From: Alkalihalobacillus bogoriensis ATCC BAA-922 | GTDB lineage: Bacteria; Bacillota; Bacilli; Bacillales; Bacillaceae_F | Assembly: GCF_000621445.1 (NCBI RefSeq) | Contig: NZ_JHYI01000014.1 | Coordinates: forward strand, 1 to 64,000 | Direction of reading: 5' to 3' | Length of the DNA stretch: 64,000 bases | Shown here: in pieces, positions 1 through 9,509 of the stretch | How positions within the stretch are numbered: position 1 is the stretch's first letter | Layout of the letters: every line of letters begins with the position of its first letter | Position numbers and translations under genes: made by a program | The notes under the pieces: model-generated | Seen by the model: only the letters and a program-made list of their open reading frames with translations | Databases searched by the model: none | What the model was told of the DNA's origin: nothing

Positions 1-605
1 GACCTAACTCCTTATCTCTACTATGTGACCCACTAATTCTCTCTTCCGAAAAATAATAAACATTTCCGATTTTCGTTAAAAAGGAAGAGGGAAGTTTTCG
101 TAAAAAATCAGGGCAATCCCTTGTGGGACTTGCCTTTTTACGTTTTCCCTTTCGGAAAACTTTATTTTAACTTGAGAAAAAGAGTGAAAAAATGAGTGAA
201 AAGTGCGGAAAAAAACGCTTGTTTTTGAGTGAGAAATGAGTGGAAATCGGTGATTTTCGGAAAACTTTATTATGACAGCGAACGGTGGAATGCGGGTTTT
301 GGGAAGGATTTTCGGAAGAGTTTATTTTAAATGCACAGAAAAAATGATGAACTGAGCCCAATGGGGTTCGGTTTTATTTTTGCATGTCTAGAAGATATAG
401 GCTAGTTTTTTTGAGGGGTTCCTTGACTGTTCGATATATGATTTTCAGATTAGATATGTGAGGCGTTTTTAGGTAAATCACAATTACAGAAGGAAGTTTG
501 CCAAAAAGAACGAAATAATGCAGGATTGTTAATCGAGAATAAAGAATAGGGTTTCATATCACTAGTATCTAGCGGGATAGAATATCATATGAAAAGAGGA
601 AAGGT
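1..605. repeat. Periodic TTTTCGGAA-type repeat block and leader of the first gene
   Basis: No convincing gene. A motif resembling TTTTCGGAAAACTTTATT recurs in one orientation with its CGG at about 153, 206, 258 and 313 (intervals 53, 52 and 55), the 206 copy being degenerate. Inverted copies (CTTCCGAAAAATAATAAA) lie near 43-60 and possibly at 64-70. Between the motifs are GAGTGA/AATGAGTG direct repeats. GTTTTCC-5 nt-GGAAAAC at about 142-160 could form a hairpin. From 350 to 590 I see only AT-rich leader sequence, ending in an AGGAAAGG ribosome site before 606. The block may be truncated by the window start. It resembles the other multi-motif intergenic repeats here in spacing but not in sequence. 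Confidence 0.55.
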
Positions 606-3308
606 ATGACTACTCCCATTTTAAATACTAAGCTTAATATCCCACATAATCTAACAAAGTTGGTACTACGTCCTAGATTGTTTGAATTGATGGATGAAGG
701 TTTAAATAGAAAACTTTCCCTCATAACTTCACCTGCTGGTTTTGGGAAAACAACTCTCGTGACAGAGTGGCTCACGAATAATAAAGTTCCTGTAGCGTGG
801 TTTTCTTTAGATGAAAAGGATAATGACATAACACAATTTATGACCTATTTAGTGGCATCATTAAGAACACTTAAGGTGGGCTTATTTGAAGAGTTTTCGG
901 AAGCACTTCAAAACATGAAAACGGTGGGAATCGAATTAGTTTTAACATTATTAATTAATGAAATAGCAACTATTCCTGAAGAATTCATGCTTATCCTTGA
1001 CGATTATCATGTCATCGAAAATACAGTGGTGAATGATTCTATTATTTATATACTCAACCATATGCCAGCCAATATGCATTTAGTTATGACAACCCGTGAG
1101 GAACCGCCTTTGCCCATTGCAAGTCTTAGGGCTCAAAATCAATTAATAGAAATACGTGCCAAGGATTTACGATTTACGTATTCAGAGGCAGCAGAGTTTC
1201 TGAATGGGGTAATGAGTTTAAACTTGGCTGAAAAGTATATTTCTATATTGGATGCTCGTACTGAAGGATGGATTGCAGGGTTACAGTTGGCTGCTATATC
1301 AATAAAAGGTCAAAAGGATATTGGAGAGTTCATTGAATCCTTTAGTGGTAACCACTATTTTATAACCGATTATCTTTTAGAAGAAGTTCTAAAACAGCTT
1401 AATCCGAAGATACAATCATTCTTATTGCAAACCTCCATACTAGAGCGTTTATGTGGCTCATTGTGTGACGCAATTTTTCTAGACTCTAGTACTTCGGGGC
1501 AGGAAAATCTAGAATATCTTCAAAAGGTAAATTTATTTGTTGTTCCTTTGGATGATGAGCAGAGGTGGTATCGCTATCATCATCTCTTCTCAGATTTTCT
1601 TAGAAAAAAGCTAGTAAAAGCTCATTCTAAAAATGCTTCTATAGAAGGCGGAGGTGTTGCTACACTACACATTCGTGCCAGTCAGTGGTTTGAAAGCAAT
1701 GGACTGACGAGTGAAGCTGTTCACCATGCATTGGCTGCGAAGGATTATGAAAGAGCTTCTACCTTAATAGAGTTATCTTGGTCAAGTATGGACAAGAACC
1801 TGCAGGCAGCCACCTGGCTTAGTTGGGTAAAAACGCTGCCTGATGAAATAATTAAAAACAGGCCAGTCCTTAGTGTCGGATACGCCTGGGCCCTTCTTGA
1901 TACAGGTGAAATGGAGGAAGTTGAACAAAGGCTTCTAGATGCGGAAACGTGTTTGGAAAACATATCATCTGATCAAATAAAGGATGAGGAACGAAAGGAT
2001 ATTGTTGTTTTTGATCATCATGAATACAGTATTCTACCTGCTACAATTGCCTCTGCACGTACATACTATGCGTTAGTTCAGGGGGAGATGGAAGCAGCAA
2101 TAAAGTATGCACAAGAAGGATTAGACTTCATTCCCGAAAATAATGCAAGGGAAGGCATTATTCAAGTATTGTTAGGCTTAGCAAGATGGGCTAAGGGGGA
2201 ACTTGAGGCTGCATATACTACGATAACAAATAGCACTATGTCTCGTTCGCTGTTGGTAGTTGTTTTAGCAGATATTAAGGTAGAACAAGGTAAGCTTTAC
2301 GAGGCAATGAGGTTATATGAGAAAGGATGGCAGACTTCCATTAAGAGCACGGGAATAATTAAACTTACTACAGCAAGCCATTACTTAGGATTAAGTAAAT
2401 TGAAGCTTATGATGGGTAATATAGATGAAGCTGAACATTATCTTCAACAGAGCCTCGAGGAGGGGGGGAAACGAGCCTTACCAAATTGGCGGTATCATTG
2501 GTATGTTCAACAGGGGAGGTTATGGGAGAGTCGTGGTGAACTGGACAAAGCGCTTGATTCTTTTGACGAAGCAAAAAAGCACTATATAATGAGTCCTTTA
2601 TCCGACATACAGCCACTATATGCATTAAAGGCTAAGACGCTAGTAAAAAAGGGTAGCATCTATCAGGCAGAGCAATGCATAAGGGAGAATAGCCAAGATT
2701 TAGAAAAAGAACATTGCTATCTTCAAGAGTTTAAATATATTACCTTGGCCAGAATTAAAATTGCGTCCTTTAGACAATATAGACATGAAAAATTCTTAAA
2801 CGAAGCAGTTGAATTATTAGGGTCCTTACTAATAGAAGCTAAGAGAGAGAAAAGAGTAGGAAGTATAGTGGAGGTTCTTATGTTACAGGCGCTTGCTTAT
2901 GAGGCTAGTGATGATGTCGAGTCAGCAATGATAAGCCTTAAAAAAGCAATTGTAATAGCAGAGCCAGAGGGCTTTTTTCAAGTTTTTGTGGATGAAGGGC
3001 TGCCTCTATATCGATTATTATCTGAACGAATAGTTTATGAATCAAAGCCAAATTTTGTGTACAGATTGCAAAGAGCAATAGAAGCATCAATGTCTAATCT
3101 ATCCCATGGATTGACGGAACCATTGAGTGACCGTGAACTAGAAGTATTAAAGCTAATTGCTGCAGGCCTCTCTAATCATGAAATTGGTGAAAGGCTATTT
3201 TTAGCAGTAAGTACAGTAAAGGGATATAATCAAAATATTTTCGGGAAACTCCAAGTGAAAAGAAGAACGGAAGCGGTTGGGAAAGCTCGTGAGTTGGGGT
3301 TATTATAA
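606..3308 (+). CDS. MalT-like ATP-dependent LuxR-family transcriptional regulator
   Basis: A large (900 aa) STAND-type regulator. Residues 43-50 hold a Walker A loop (PAGFGKTT), a Walker B-like LILDDYH lies near residue 133, and residues about 450-800 are helical-repeat (TPR/MalT-like) sequence that usually senses an inducer. The last 65 residues are a LuxR/GerE helix-turn-helix (LSDRELEVLKLIAAGLSNHE). Family members oligomerise with ATP plus ligand and activate promoters. The ATG has an AGGAAAGG ribosome site just upstream. It stands alone, followed by about 450 bp of non-coding DNA, so its target cannot be named; the downstream oxidoreductase is one candidate. The family assignment is firm and the ligand unknown. 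Confidence 0.88.
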   Translation: MTTPILNTKLNIPHNLTKLVLRPRLFELMDEGLNRKLSLITSPAGFGKTTLVTEWLTNNKVPVAWFSLDEKDNDITQFMTYLVASLRTLKVGLFEEFSEALQNMKTVGIELVLTLLINEIATIPEEFMLILDDYHVIENTVVNDSIIYILNHMPANMHLVMTTREEPPLPIASLRAQNQLIEIRAKDLRFTYSEAAEFLNGVMSLNLAEKYISILDARTEGWIAGLQLAAISIKGQKDIGEFIESFSGNHYFITDYLLEEVLKQLNPKIQSFLLQTSILERLCGSLCDAIFLDSSTSGQENLEYLQKVNLFVVPLDDEQRWYRYHHLFSDFLRKKLVKAHSKNASIEGGGVATLHIRASQWFESNGLTSEAVHHALAAKDYERASTLIELSWSSMDKNLQAATWLSWVKTLPDEIIKNRPVLSVGYAWALLDTGEMEEVEQRLLDAETCLENISSDQIKDEERKDIVVFDHHEYSILPATIASARTYYALVQGEMEAAIKYAQEGLDFIPENNAREGIIQVLLGLARWAKGELEAAYTTITNSTMSRSLLVVVLADIKVEQGKLYEAMRLYEKGWQTSIKSTGIIKLTTASHYLGLSKLKLMMGNIDEAEHYLQQSLEEGGKRALPNWRYHWYVQQGRLWESRGELDKALDSFDEAKKHYIMSPLSDIQPLYALKAKTLVKKGSIYQAEQCIRENSQDLEKEHCYLQEFKYITLARIKIASFRQYRHEKFLNEAVELLGSLLIEAKREKRVGSIVEVLMLQALAYEASDDVESAMISLKKAIVIAEPEGFFQVFVDEGLPLYRLLSERIVYESKPNFVYRLQRAIEASMSNLSHGLTEPLSDRELEVLKLIAAGLSNHEIGERLFLAVSTVKGYNQNIFGKLQVKRRTEAVGKARELGLL

Positions 3309-3759
3309 ATAAAGATGTTTCTATCGGTACCTTGTTTGATTTTAAAAAAGAAGTTTCTTTATTTATATTTAGTGAAATTTTTAATAGTACTTTTATTAAT
3401 ACTTAAGTATGTAGTGATATGTGACGTAACTTGATAAATTATTAAACAAAGAGTAGCTGTTTGTCTTGGATGGTTACTTATTAAAAAATCGTCTTATGTA
3501 CGTCGCTAGTTAAAATTAAAATCATTATTATTAAGTAAAAAGAAATTTGAAAGAGACTTTAAGTTCGTTGGTTTTATCGTACAATTTTTTAATTAATGAG
3601 GAAGTGAATATCAAAATTAGGCTTATCCCAGATGGTTATCGGTATGGGTATGTTAGGTTCTATATTCATATGTATATTAGCTTTTGATGAGTTATTTCTT
3701 GCAATAGTAAGAGGGTACTATCAGTCGTATAATTAAATCTAATGGAAACGAGGTAGAAT
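3309..3759. other. AT-rich intergenic stretch with no clear gene
   Basis: No terminator, RNA or supported gene stands out. A 34-codon frame at 3632-3736 would encode a hydrophobic peptide (starting MVIGMGMLGSIFICILAF) but has no good ribosome site, so I do not call it a gene. The last 20 bp contain the GAAACGAGG ribosome site of the next gene. Confidence 0.4.
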
Positions 3760-4497
3760 ATGAGAGTACTAGTTCTTGGAGCAAGCGGTGCTACCGGTAC
3801 GCTAGTTGTCAAACAATTAATGAAAAGAAAAATTAATACTCGGATTCTCATTAGAAATAGTGCAGTTCTCTCCAAAGAGATAGAAGAATGTCCATCAGTA
3901 GAAATCGTAAAGGGGAATATCAACGAACTAAATGATCTTGAGATGTATGACCTTATTAGTGAATGCAATGTCATTATCTCGTGTCTTGGTCATAATATGA
4001 CGCTTAAAGGGATATTTGGTAAACCTCGTTATTTAGTATTTGATGCAATTAAAAGAATAAGTGAGACAGTTAAAAACAAGGCAAACAGAAAAGTAAAGCT
4101 CATACTTATGGGGACAACAGCTTATACAAATTTTTTATCGGGAGAGGTAAATTCTACTGGAGAAAAAATAATCTTTTCTTTATTGGATTTTTTGCTCCCA
4201 CCTCATCGGGATAACGTCAAGGCTGCAAATTATTTGATTACCGAAATTGATAAAAAGGCAAAAAATTTAGAATGGGTAATAGTACGACCTGATACATTAA
4301 TCAATCAACAAGAAGAAAGCTCATACAAAGTTTGCGAGTCTCCTGTAAGAAGTCCAATATTCAATGCGGGTAAAACTAGCAGAATTAATGTAAGTCATTT
4401 TATGGCTGAACTAGTGACAAAAGATAAAACATGGAATGAATGGCTGTTTAAAACTCCCGTGGTGTATAATCAAATGGTAACTAGAAGCGACCCGTAA
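3760..4497 (+). CDS. NAD(P)-binding Rossmann oxidoreductase (NmrA/atypical SDR type)
   Basis: 245 aa. The N-terminus is a Rossmann fold with the glycine motif GASGATG at residues 8-14, typical of atypical short-chain dehydrogenase/NmrA-like proteins. Further elements are the NVIISCLGHN strand, a LMGTTAY segment where SDRs keep the catalytic region, and VIVRPDTL, which is common in this family. No canonical YxxxK pair is obvious, so a binding or sensor role is as likely as catalysis. The ATG follows an AACGAGG ribosome site. It is monocistronic and ends at a hairpin terminator near 4568. The substrate is unknown. Confidence 0.75.
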   Translation: MRVLVLGASGATGTLVVKQLMKRKINTRILIRNSAVLSKEIEECPSVEIVKGNINELNDLEMYDLISECNVIISCLGHNMTLKGIFGKPRYLVFDAIKRISETVKNKANRKVKLILMGTTAYTNFLSGEVNSTGEKIIFSLLDFLLPPHRDNVKAANYLITEIDKKAKNLEWVIVRPDTLINQQEESSYKVCESPVRSPIFNAGKTSRINVSHFMAELVTKDKTWNEWLFKTPVVYNQMVTRSDP

Positions 4498-4567
4498 AAT
4501 TCAACAATGGAATAGAACCATTTGCTTTGCAGTACAACGATAGTTTTAATAAAAAATAATATTATGC

Positions 4568-4594
4568 GACCACTCTTTTAGTGTGGTCTTTTTT
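4568..4594 (+). terminator. Rho-independent terminator of the Rossmann oxidoreductase gene
   Basis: GACCAC and GTGGTC arms separated by a short loop are followed by TTTTTT. It lies 70 bp past the stop codon of the upstream gene. Confidence 0.75.
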
Positions 4595-4753
4595 CGTATT
4601 AGACTAAATACTTATCTTTTCTCCATTAGGTGGAATGACTGTGGGAAATTGATGCAGCCACGTTATTTATGTCCGTTGTAAATGTGTAATGTTATTAGAT
4701 AGATTTGTTTTATAATGTTGATAACGATAACCTTGAAAGGGAGGTACGATTAT

Positions 4754-4927
4754 ATGAGTACAAAAGAAGAAGTAATAAAGTTGATTAAGGACCTACCTGA
4801 TACAGCAACCCTTGAAGATATCATGAGGGAGCTTTATGTAAGATTAAAAATGGATAAAGGTATTCAAGAATAAGATACAGGAAAAGTTGTTTCTCATGAT
4901 AAAGTTAAGGAAAAGAAAAATGAATAA
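4754..4927 (+). pseudogene. Antitoxin gene of a RelE/ParE-type pair, broken by an in-frame stop
   Basis: After an AAAGGGAGG ribosome site, an ATG opens 39 codons (MSTKEEVIKLIKDLPDTATL at the start) ending in TAA at 4871-4873. The same frame continues for 17 codons reading DTGKVVSHDKVKEKKNE to a second stop at 4925-4927. A tail of the form GxVVSHDEVK is typical of small antitoxins of RelE/ParE systems, so the first stop probably interrupts what was one protein of about 57 aa. The toxin remnant follows directly. Reading: decayed toxin-antitoxin module. Alternatives are a short but functional 39-aa protein or a sequencing error at the TAA. Confidence 0.6.
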
Positions 4928-5041
4928 ATAAGAGAAAAAATCTTAACAAATTATAGAATAATTTATGGTGTTAAAGACAATTTAGTTGAAGTAGTACGAA
5001 TTATTCATAATGCTAGAGATAGTAAGGACATAAACCATTAA
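4928..5041 (+). pseudogene. C-terminal remnant of a RelE/ParE-family toxin
   Basis: In the same reading frame as the antitoxin, 37 codons without their own start encode a segment containing NYRIIYGV and VVRIIHNARD. This matches the last two strands of RelE/ParE mRNA-interferase or gyrase-toxin folds (YRIxYxVxD...VxRIxHxARD). The N-terminal 50-60 residues expected for the family are absent, so the toxin is presumably dead. A hairpin terminator follows at once, as expected for the end of the old operon. Confidence 0.6.
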
Positions 5042-5042
5042 A

Positions 5043-5080
5043 CATTATAGCTATGGATAAAATGGCTATGATGTTTTTTT
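5043..5080 (+). terminator. Terminator of the decayed toxin-antitoxin module
   Basis: CATTATAGC and GCTATGATG arms (one wobble pair) around a 13-nt loop are followed by seven T. It sits 2 bp after the toxin remnant stop. Confidence 0.7.
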
Positions 5081-5329
5081 ATTTTTAATATACAACGATA
5101 CTATTCATTAATCCTGCACATATTTTGGGTGGGGAACTAATTGGATTAAAAGTAATTGCCACTACACCATTTTATCTGTCATTACTACTCAATCAATGGA
5201 GACAGTCGCGTTGATAAATTCTAAATAAAGGAACATAAAAGAAACATAGAAGGTTTACTTTAGTAAAATAAGGTATATTATATTTATTGAACCAATTCTC
5301 TTTAAAGACAAGAAAAGTAGGTGAACAAA

Positions 5330-5479
5330 GTGGGGAAATATCAATTGGATACGAAAGGTAAGCAAGCTGTAACAAAGTATCATGAAAAACAGAAACCTGC
5401 TAAAACTGATAAAAAGCAGCAACTTGAAAAATTACGTGCAGAGTATTTGAAAAAGAAGCAAAAACAAACAGATAAATAA
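5330..5479 (+). CDS. Small Lys/Gln-rich protein, unknown function
   Basis: A 49-codon frame starting with GTG at 5330, placed 5 nt after an AGGTGA ribosome site (a GTG at 5321 is the alternative start). The product is very basic and probably helical (HEKQKPAKTDKKQQLEKLRA in the middle), without Cys, membrane segment or signal peptide. The small hydrophilic composition resembles uncharacterised small Bacillus proteins but I recognise no family. It has no operon partner. From 5480 to 5633 only a short coding-like remnant is visible (containing ALYQTIRGVLFSNGY), with no start of its own. Confidence 0.45.
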   Translation: MGKYQLDTKGKQAVTKYHEKQKPAKTDKKQQLEKLRAEYLKKKQKQTDK

Positions 5480-5633
5480 AGTTGTTTCTTCTCAATTTGG
5501 AACATTTCTTGAATAGAGAGAAGTTCCTGCAAAAAACGAATAATTACAAGAAGCAGTACCAGCACTCTATCAAACCATACGTGGAGTACTGTTTTCTAAT
5601 GGATATGTAGAAAAATAATGATATCAGTAATAA

Positions 5634-5665
5634 ACGGTAGTCCGTCAACTTTGACGAACTACCGT
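5634..5665. terminator. Hairpin between the small protein and the nuclease gene
   Basis: A near-perfect inverted repeat, ACGGTAGT-CCGTCAA with TTGACG-AACTACCGT, forms a 15-bp stem with one mismatch. It lies 35 bp beyond the 3' end of the minus-strand nuclease gene and probably terminates that transcript. The T-run is weak. Confidence 0.5.
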
Positions 5666-5700
5666 GTTCTTCTGCTATTTACGGTTGAATGACAACATTA

Positions 5701-8481
5701 TTAATTACAAAAACGAGCTAACCCTTTTCCTTTTCCAGGAAAATTATCTTTCCCTTTCATTTTCCCTTTCCCAGGGAAGCAAGCTTGCCTTTCTTCCTCA
5801 AACAGTCCTTCATTTCCTGTAAACACAATATTATCAATTCGGTTTGTTCCACCCGAACCGATTGTTCCACCGTTAATGGAAACAGTAGAAGTATTTATCC
5901 ATCTCACGAACACGTTTTCTTGATTTTCTGCTTCTTTTGGTAAAGCTATATTCGTAAGAACACCAGAATTCCAGTTGTTTGCGATCGTTAGTTCACTTCC
6001 AGGAATCACTGACCAGTCTACACCGTCAATACTGTATTCAACTTGGAAGTCTTTTGGACCGGTATTCGACCCGAATTGCCTGGAAGAAAGTGTTATGTTT
6101 TTATAGCCTAGTGTTGTTAGTTTTACTAACCAATAGCTTTCTCCATCTTGCCATCCGTTTGCATTCACTGCTCTGGAGTTGCTGCCAAAACCAGCAACAT
6201 AGCCTGTTATTGTGGAACCAACGGTTGTAATTTCACTGTTTTTATTATCGGTGATACCACCAGTAGCTATCGTTGATTCCTGGTCAAAGTTCCAGCTAAC
6301 AAGCTCAACAATTGCAGGTAGCACAACGAGGTGAAACTCTTTTGTTACGGTAAGGTTCCCTTTAACAAGTGTAGCTGTTAATGTAACTTCAGTTGAATCA
6401 TATTTTGGATTTGTTACTTTTCCGCTCTTGGATATAACATCTTCGTTGCTTGATTTCCATGTAATCGTTGAACCGTATGAGCCTGTTGTTTCTAATGTTA
6501 CATCAGAAACAACCGTGCTAGCGGTTTCTGTACCTTGAAAACCAACGCCTAATGCATTTTTGTCCATATCGATTGCTTCTTGATCAGACATTTCAAACGG
6601 TCTATAGCCTAATGCTTCAGCTTGTTGTTTTGAGAAAAATACACGGTACTCAGGTTCAACTAAAGCATAATGGTCAGGTGCGACATATTCTTTTGTTTTG
6701 AAATTTCCAACATAACGGGATAAGCCATTATCGCCACGCTCTCTAGCACGGAACACGAACGGCATTTCTAATAACGGGTCTTCTGGGTTATAAATTCCTT
6801 TTTGATTTTCTCTTGCATATTTTGCAGCTACTGAATATTTTTCTACTTTCTCATCTTCAAAAGGGTAAATGAAATACGTAGAAGCATAGCCTGCTCTTAC
6901 CATTTCTAAATTCGTGTTCACGCCATCCTCTGTATATACTTCAGCTAACAACCGCCCGTAACTATCTAACGGCTCTTCTCCTAATTTTAAGATGACAGTG
7001 TCGCCGTCTTGCAACATCGTTTGCATATAAGCTGTTGCATTTTTGCCATGACGCATTTGGTTCTCGTCTAGCTCATTTTGAACGGTATGATATGTTTCAG
7101 GTGTATCCATATTTAAAAAACGGACGTTTGTCGCTCCAAGAATCGGTGTAGCTAGCCGAATCGTATCTCCATCTGTCACGTGAGCAACTTTTGCTTTGTA
7201 TTCGCGATTTAATGTAGTAGGAGCTGGTTTTTGCTCGGCTAATTTTACAAAATCATCATTGCTTCTAGGTAATACTTGATAAGTTGAATTGAATTGACTT
7301 GAAATCGCTGTTACTTCATACCATGTATTTTCTTCTAGCTGTGATAAATCAATGCCTGTACTTTCCCACACTCGAATATCGACAGCATCAAAATCATCAT
7401 TAATAATGGAAATGGAGACGCCACCATTAAAATAATCGTTAATATTTCTTATAAACCCTTCAAAACGCACAAGCTGTCCTTCATAGGATTCAGCTAAAGA
7501 ACTATCCATATAAGTAGTTAAGGAAATATTTTTTACAGGAATTTCTTGATTATGATTTACGACTTCAACGGATGACACTTGTAATTGTGTAACACCAGAA
7601 TGTTCACCAACGATACCAGTCGCTTTCACTAGATCTCCTTCTTTTACTTCAGGAAAAGGAGAGGTATTGAAGTTAAATAGTTGAATACCAGCTTCTTCAT
7701 CTTGGAGAAATAATGAAAATCTGCCATTTTGTAATAACCCTTGGGCAATATTGGCCACGCCAAGGACAGTCACTTCTTGTCCTGACATAGTACGAGCTTC
7801 GGCAATCGTTTGAATATCCTCACCTGGATCAACATCTTCGGTAAGAGCTGTACCTGAAATGACTACATCATCGATTCGATTTGTTCCTGTGTTCCCAATC
7901 GTGCCACCTTGAACTGACACATTCGACGTATTGAGCCACCTTACATAAATAGTGTCTTCATCATTTACAGCTAGTGGAAGAGAAACGTTAGATAAGACAC
8001 CGTTTGTCCAGTTGTTTCCTACTTCAATATTTGTATTGGGAACATCAGTCCAACTTTGCCCATCTAGACTATACTCTAGCGTGAAATCTTTAGGTCCAGT
8101 ATTAGACCCGTATTGTTTAGAAGATAGTTTAATATTTTCAAAGCCTTCTGTTGAAAACGTAGCTAACCAATAACTTTCATTAGTAGAATTCCAACTATTT
8201 GAGTTTATCGCTCTTGATCCTGAACCAAACCCAGCGACATAACCAGTAACGTTGGCACCGACTAAAGTAAATTCTTCGTTAGCATTTTTATTTATCCCAC
8301 CTGTTGCAACTGGACTTTCTGAATTAAAATCCCATTCTACAAGTGTAACAGTTTGATTTTCTACGGTTACTGAAAATGCAGAAACAGGTAAATTGAATCC
8401 AGTAAAAAGCTGTGAGAAAAATAGAATACTGGCTAAAAAGATAGATAACCCACTGACTCTCTTTTTTCTTTTCGTAAACAT
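5701..8481 (-). CDS. Secreted multidomain nuclease with thermonuclease (SNc) domain
   Basis: 926 aa. The chosen ATG lies 5 nt after AGGAGGG; an upstream in-frame ATG at 8526 has no ribosome site. The N-terminus is a signal peptide (MFTKRKKRVSG, then a hydrophobic stretch). Order: a beta-sandwich module of about 170 aa (with TGYVAGFGSGSRAIN), an OB/DUF5689-like segment (EVTVLGVANIAQG), a staphylococcal-nuclease-like domain (VTDGDTIRL, VRFLNMDTPET, YGRLLAEVY), a bacterial Ig-like domain (ITWKSSNEDVI), then a second copy of the first module (TGYVAGFGSNSRAVN). The tail carries FPGKGK repeats and no LPXTG anchor. B. subtilis YhcR is a comparable surface nuclease. Likely role: extracellular nucleic-acid degradation. 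The flanking duplicate modules are probably binding or adhesion domains. Confidence 0.85.
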   Translation of the reverse strand: MFTKRKKRVSGLSIFLASILFFSQLFTGFNLPVSAFSVTVENQTVTLVEWDFNSESPVATGGINKNANEEFTLVGANVTGYVAGFGSGSRAINSNSWNSTNESYWLATFSTEGFENIKLSSKQYGSNTGPKDFTLEYSLDGQSWTDVPNTNIEVGNNWTNGVLSNVSLPLAVNDEDTIYVRWLNTSNVSVQGGTIGNTGTNRIDDVVISGTALTEDVDPGEDIQTIAEARTMSGQEVTVLGVANIAQGLLQNGRFSLFLQDEEAGIQLFNFNTSPFPEVKEGDLVKATGIVGEHSGVTQLQVSSVEVVNHNQEIPVKNISLTTYMDSSLAESYEGQLVRFEGFIRNINDYFNGGVSISIINDDFDAVDIRVWESTGIDLSQLEENTWYEVTAISSQFNSTYQVLPRSNDDFVKLAEQKPAPTTLNREYKAKVAHVTDGDTIRLATPILGATNVRFLNMDTPETYHTVQNELDENQMRHGKNATAYMQTMLQDGDTVILKLGEEPLDSYGRLLAEVYTEDGVNTNLEMVRAGYASTYFIYPFEDEKVEKYSVAAKYARENQKGIYNPEDPLLEMPFVFRARERGDNGLSRYVGNFKTKEYVAPDHYALVEPEYRVFFSKQQAEALGYRPFEMSDQEAIDMDKNALGVGFQGTETASTVVSDVTLETTGSYGSTITWKSSNEDVISKSGKVTNPKYDSTEVTLTATLVKGNLTVTKEFHLVVLPAIVELVSWNFDQESTIATGGITDNKNSEITTVGSTITGYVAGFGSNSRAVNANGWQDGESYWLVKLTTLGYKNITLSSRQFGSNTGPKDFQVEYSIDGVDWSVIPGSELTIANNWNSGVLTNIALPKEAENQENVFVRWINTSTVSINGGTIGSGGTNRIDNIVFTGNEGLFEEERQACFPGKGKMKGKDNFPGKGKGLARFCN

Positions 8482-8728
8482 TATTGCCCTCCTAGTATGA
8501 AGTTTTATAAAACACACATCTTCCATTATATATGACTAGTAAATGTAAACACGAATAGAATGACGTTAAGTTTTTGTAAAATGACTTTACATTACATTCA
8601 CTTTTAATAAACAGAAGGAATATACGGATTGTCTCTAATACTATATGAAAATTAACGAGTATGGAGAAAGTTTAGGGAAAAAATGGTCTGAAATTAGATA
8701 AAGAGGAAATGAAATGCATGCAAAAAAA

Positions 8729-8803
8729 TGGCTCCACAGGTAGGACTCGAACCTACGACCGATCGGTTAACAGCCGATAGCTCTACCACTGAGCTACTGT
8801 GGA
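8729..8803 (-). tRNA. tRNA-Asn (GTT)
   Basis: On the minus strand this is a complete cloverleaf: acceptor TCCACAG/CTGTGGA, D-arm AGCTCAGTGGTAGAGCT, anticodon loop CTGTTAACC with GTT, T-arm GTAGGTTCGAGTCCTAC and an encoded 3' CCA. It is an isolated single tRNA, not in an rRNA or tRNA cluster. Confidence 0.96.
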
Positions 8804-8932
8804 ACATTTATTATTACTATAACCGAAAAGAAAGCAAATATACATTAAACGATTTTTCTTTATAGTATGTTTTTGGAAATTAAAGAAAAAATAAAAACAA
8901 CACTTGTTAGTCAAACACATAAGGAGATTATG

Positions 8933-9493
8933 ATGAGCACAAAAGAATATATTAAAAACTTTATTAAAGATCCTAACATCGCATCAGTCACACCGACTTC
9001 TAAACAAGGCGTAAAAGAAGTGTGTAGTAAAATGTCATTTGAAAACAGGGTTGTTATTATTGAGTATGGACCAGCAACAGGGGTATTTACAAATTACTTA
9101 TTAGAACAGATGTCTAGCGATTCCGTTATAATCACAATTGAGCTAAACGAAAACTTTGTTGACTATTTAAAAAATAATGTTCAAGATGAAAGAATACACA
9201 TCCATCATGCGAGTGCAGAACGAGTGCACGATATTATGGAAGGGTATGGAGAACAAGCGGATTACATATTGTCCGGTATTCCATTCACTTTAATGAACAA
9301 TGAAGTAAGAAGGAACATAGTCAAGCAAACCCATTCCGTATTAAAACAAGGAGGGAAATTTCTCCCTTATCAAACATTCTTTCAAAGAGACGGGCATTTA
9401 AAAGACCATTTACATGAACATTTTTCCTCTGTTCAAGATCGCTATGTATTCCGAAATATCCCACCTATGAGAGTATATGAAGCGATAAAATAA
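8933..9493 (+). CDS. SAM-dependent methyltransferase of the phospholipid/rRNA-dimethylase type
   Basis: 186 aa. ATG at 8933 is chosen because AAGGAG lies 6 nt upstream; earlier in-frame starts lack a site. Motif I appears as VVIIEYGPATGVFT (E-x-G-x-G-x-G variant) near residues 43-56, followed by the acidic end of strand beta-2 (IITIELNENF) and a post-motif segment YILSGIPFTLM, where N-PP/Y-like sequence sits in rRNA adenine dimethylases. Such proteins are often annotated as phospholipid N-methyltransferases (PmtA-like). It is monocistronic between tRNA-Asn and a terminator. The substrate cannot be decided from sequence. Confidence 0.7.
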   Translation: MSTKEYIKNFIKDPNIASVTPTSKQGVKEVCSKMSFENRVVIIEYGPATGVFTNYLLEQMSSDSVIITIELNENFVDYLKNNVQDERIHIHHASAERVHDIMEGYGEQADYILSGIPFTLMNNEVRRNIVKQTHSVLKQGGKFLPYQTFFQRDGHLKDHLHEHFSSVQDRYVFRNIPPMRVYEAIK

Positions 9494-9509
9494 CGTAATG
9501 ATAACGAAT

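Noticed and set aside
167-361. A 64-codon minus-strand frame at the window start
   Set aside because: It runs through the periodic repeat block, its sequence is low-complexity and it has no ribosome site.
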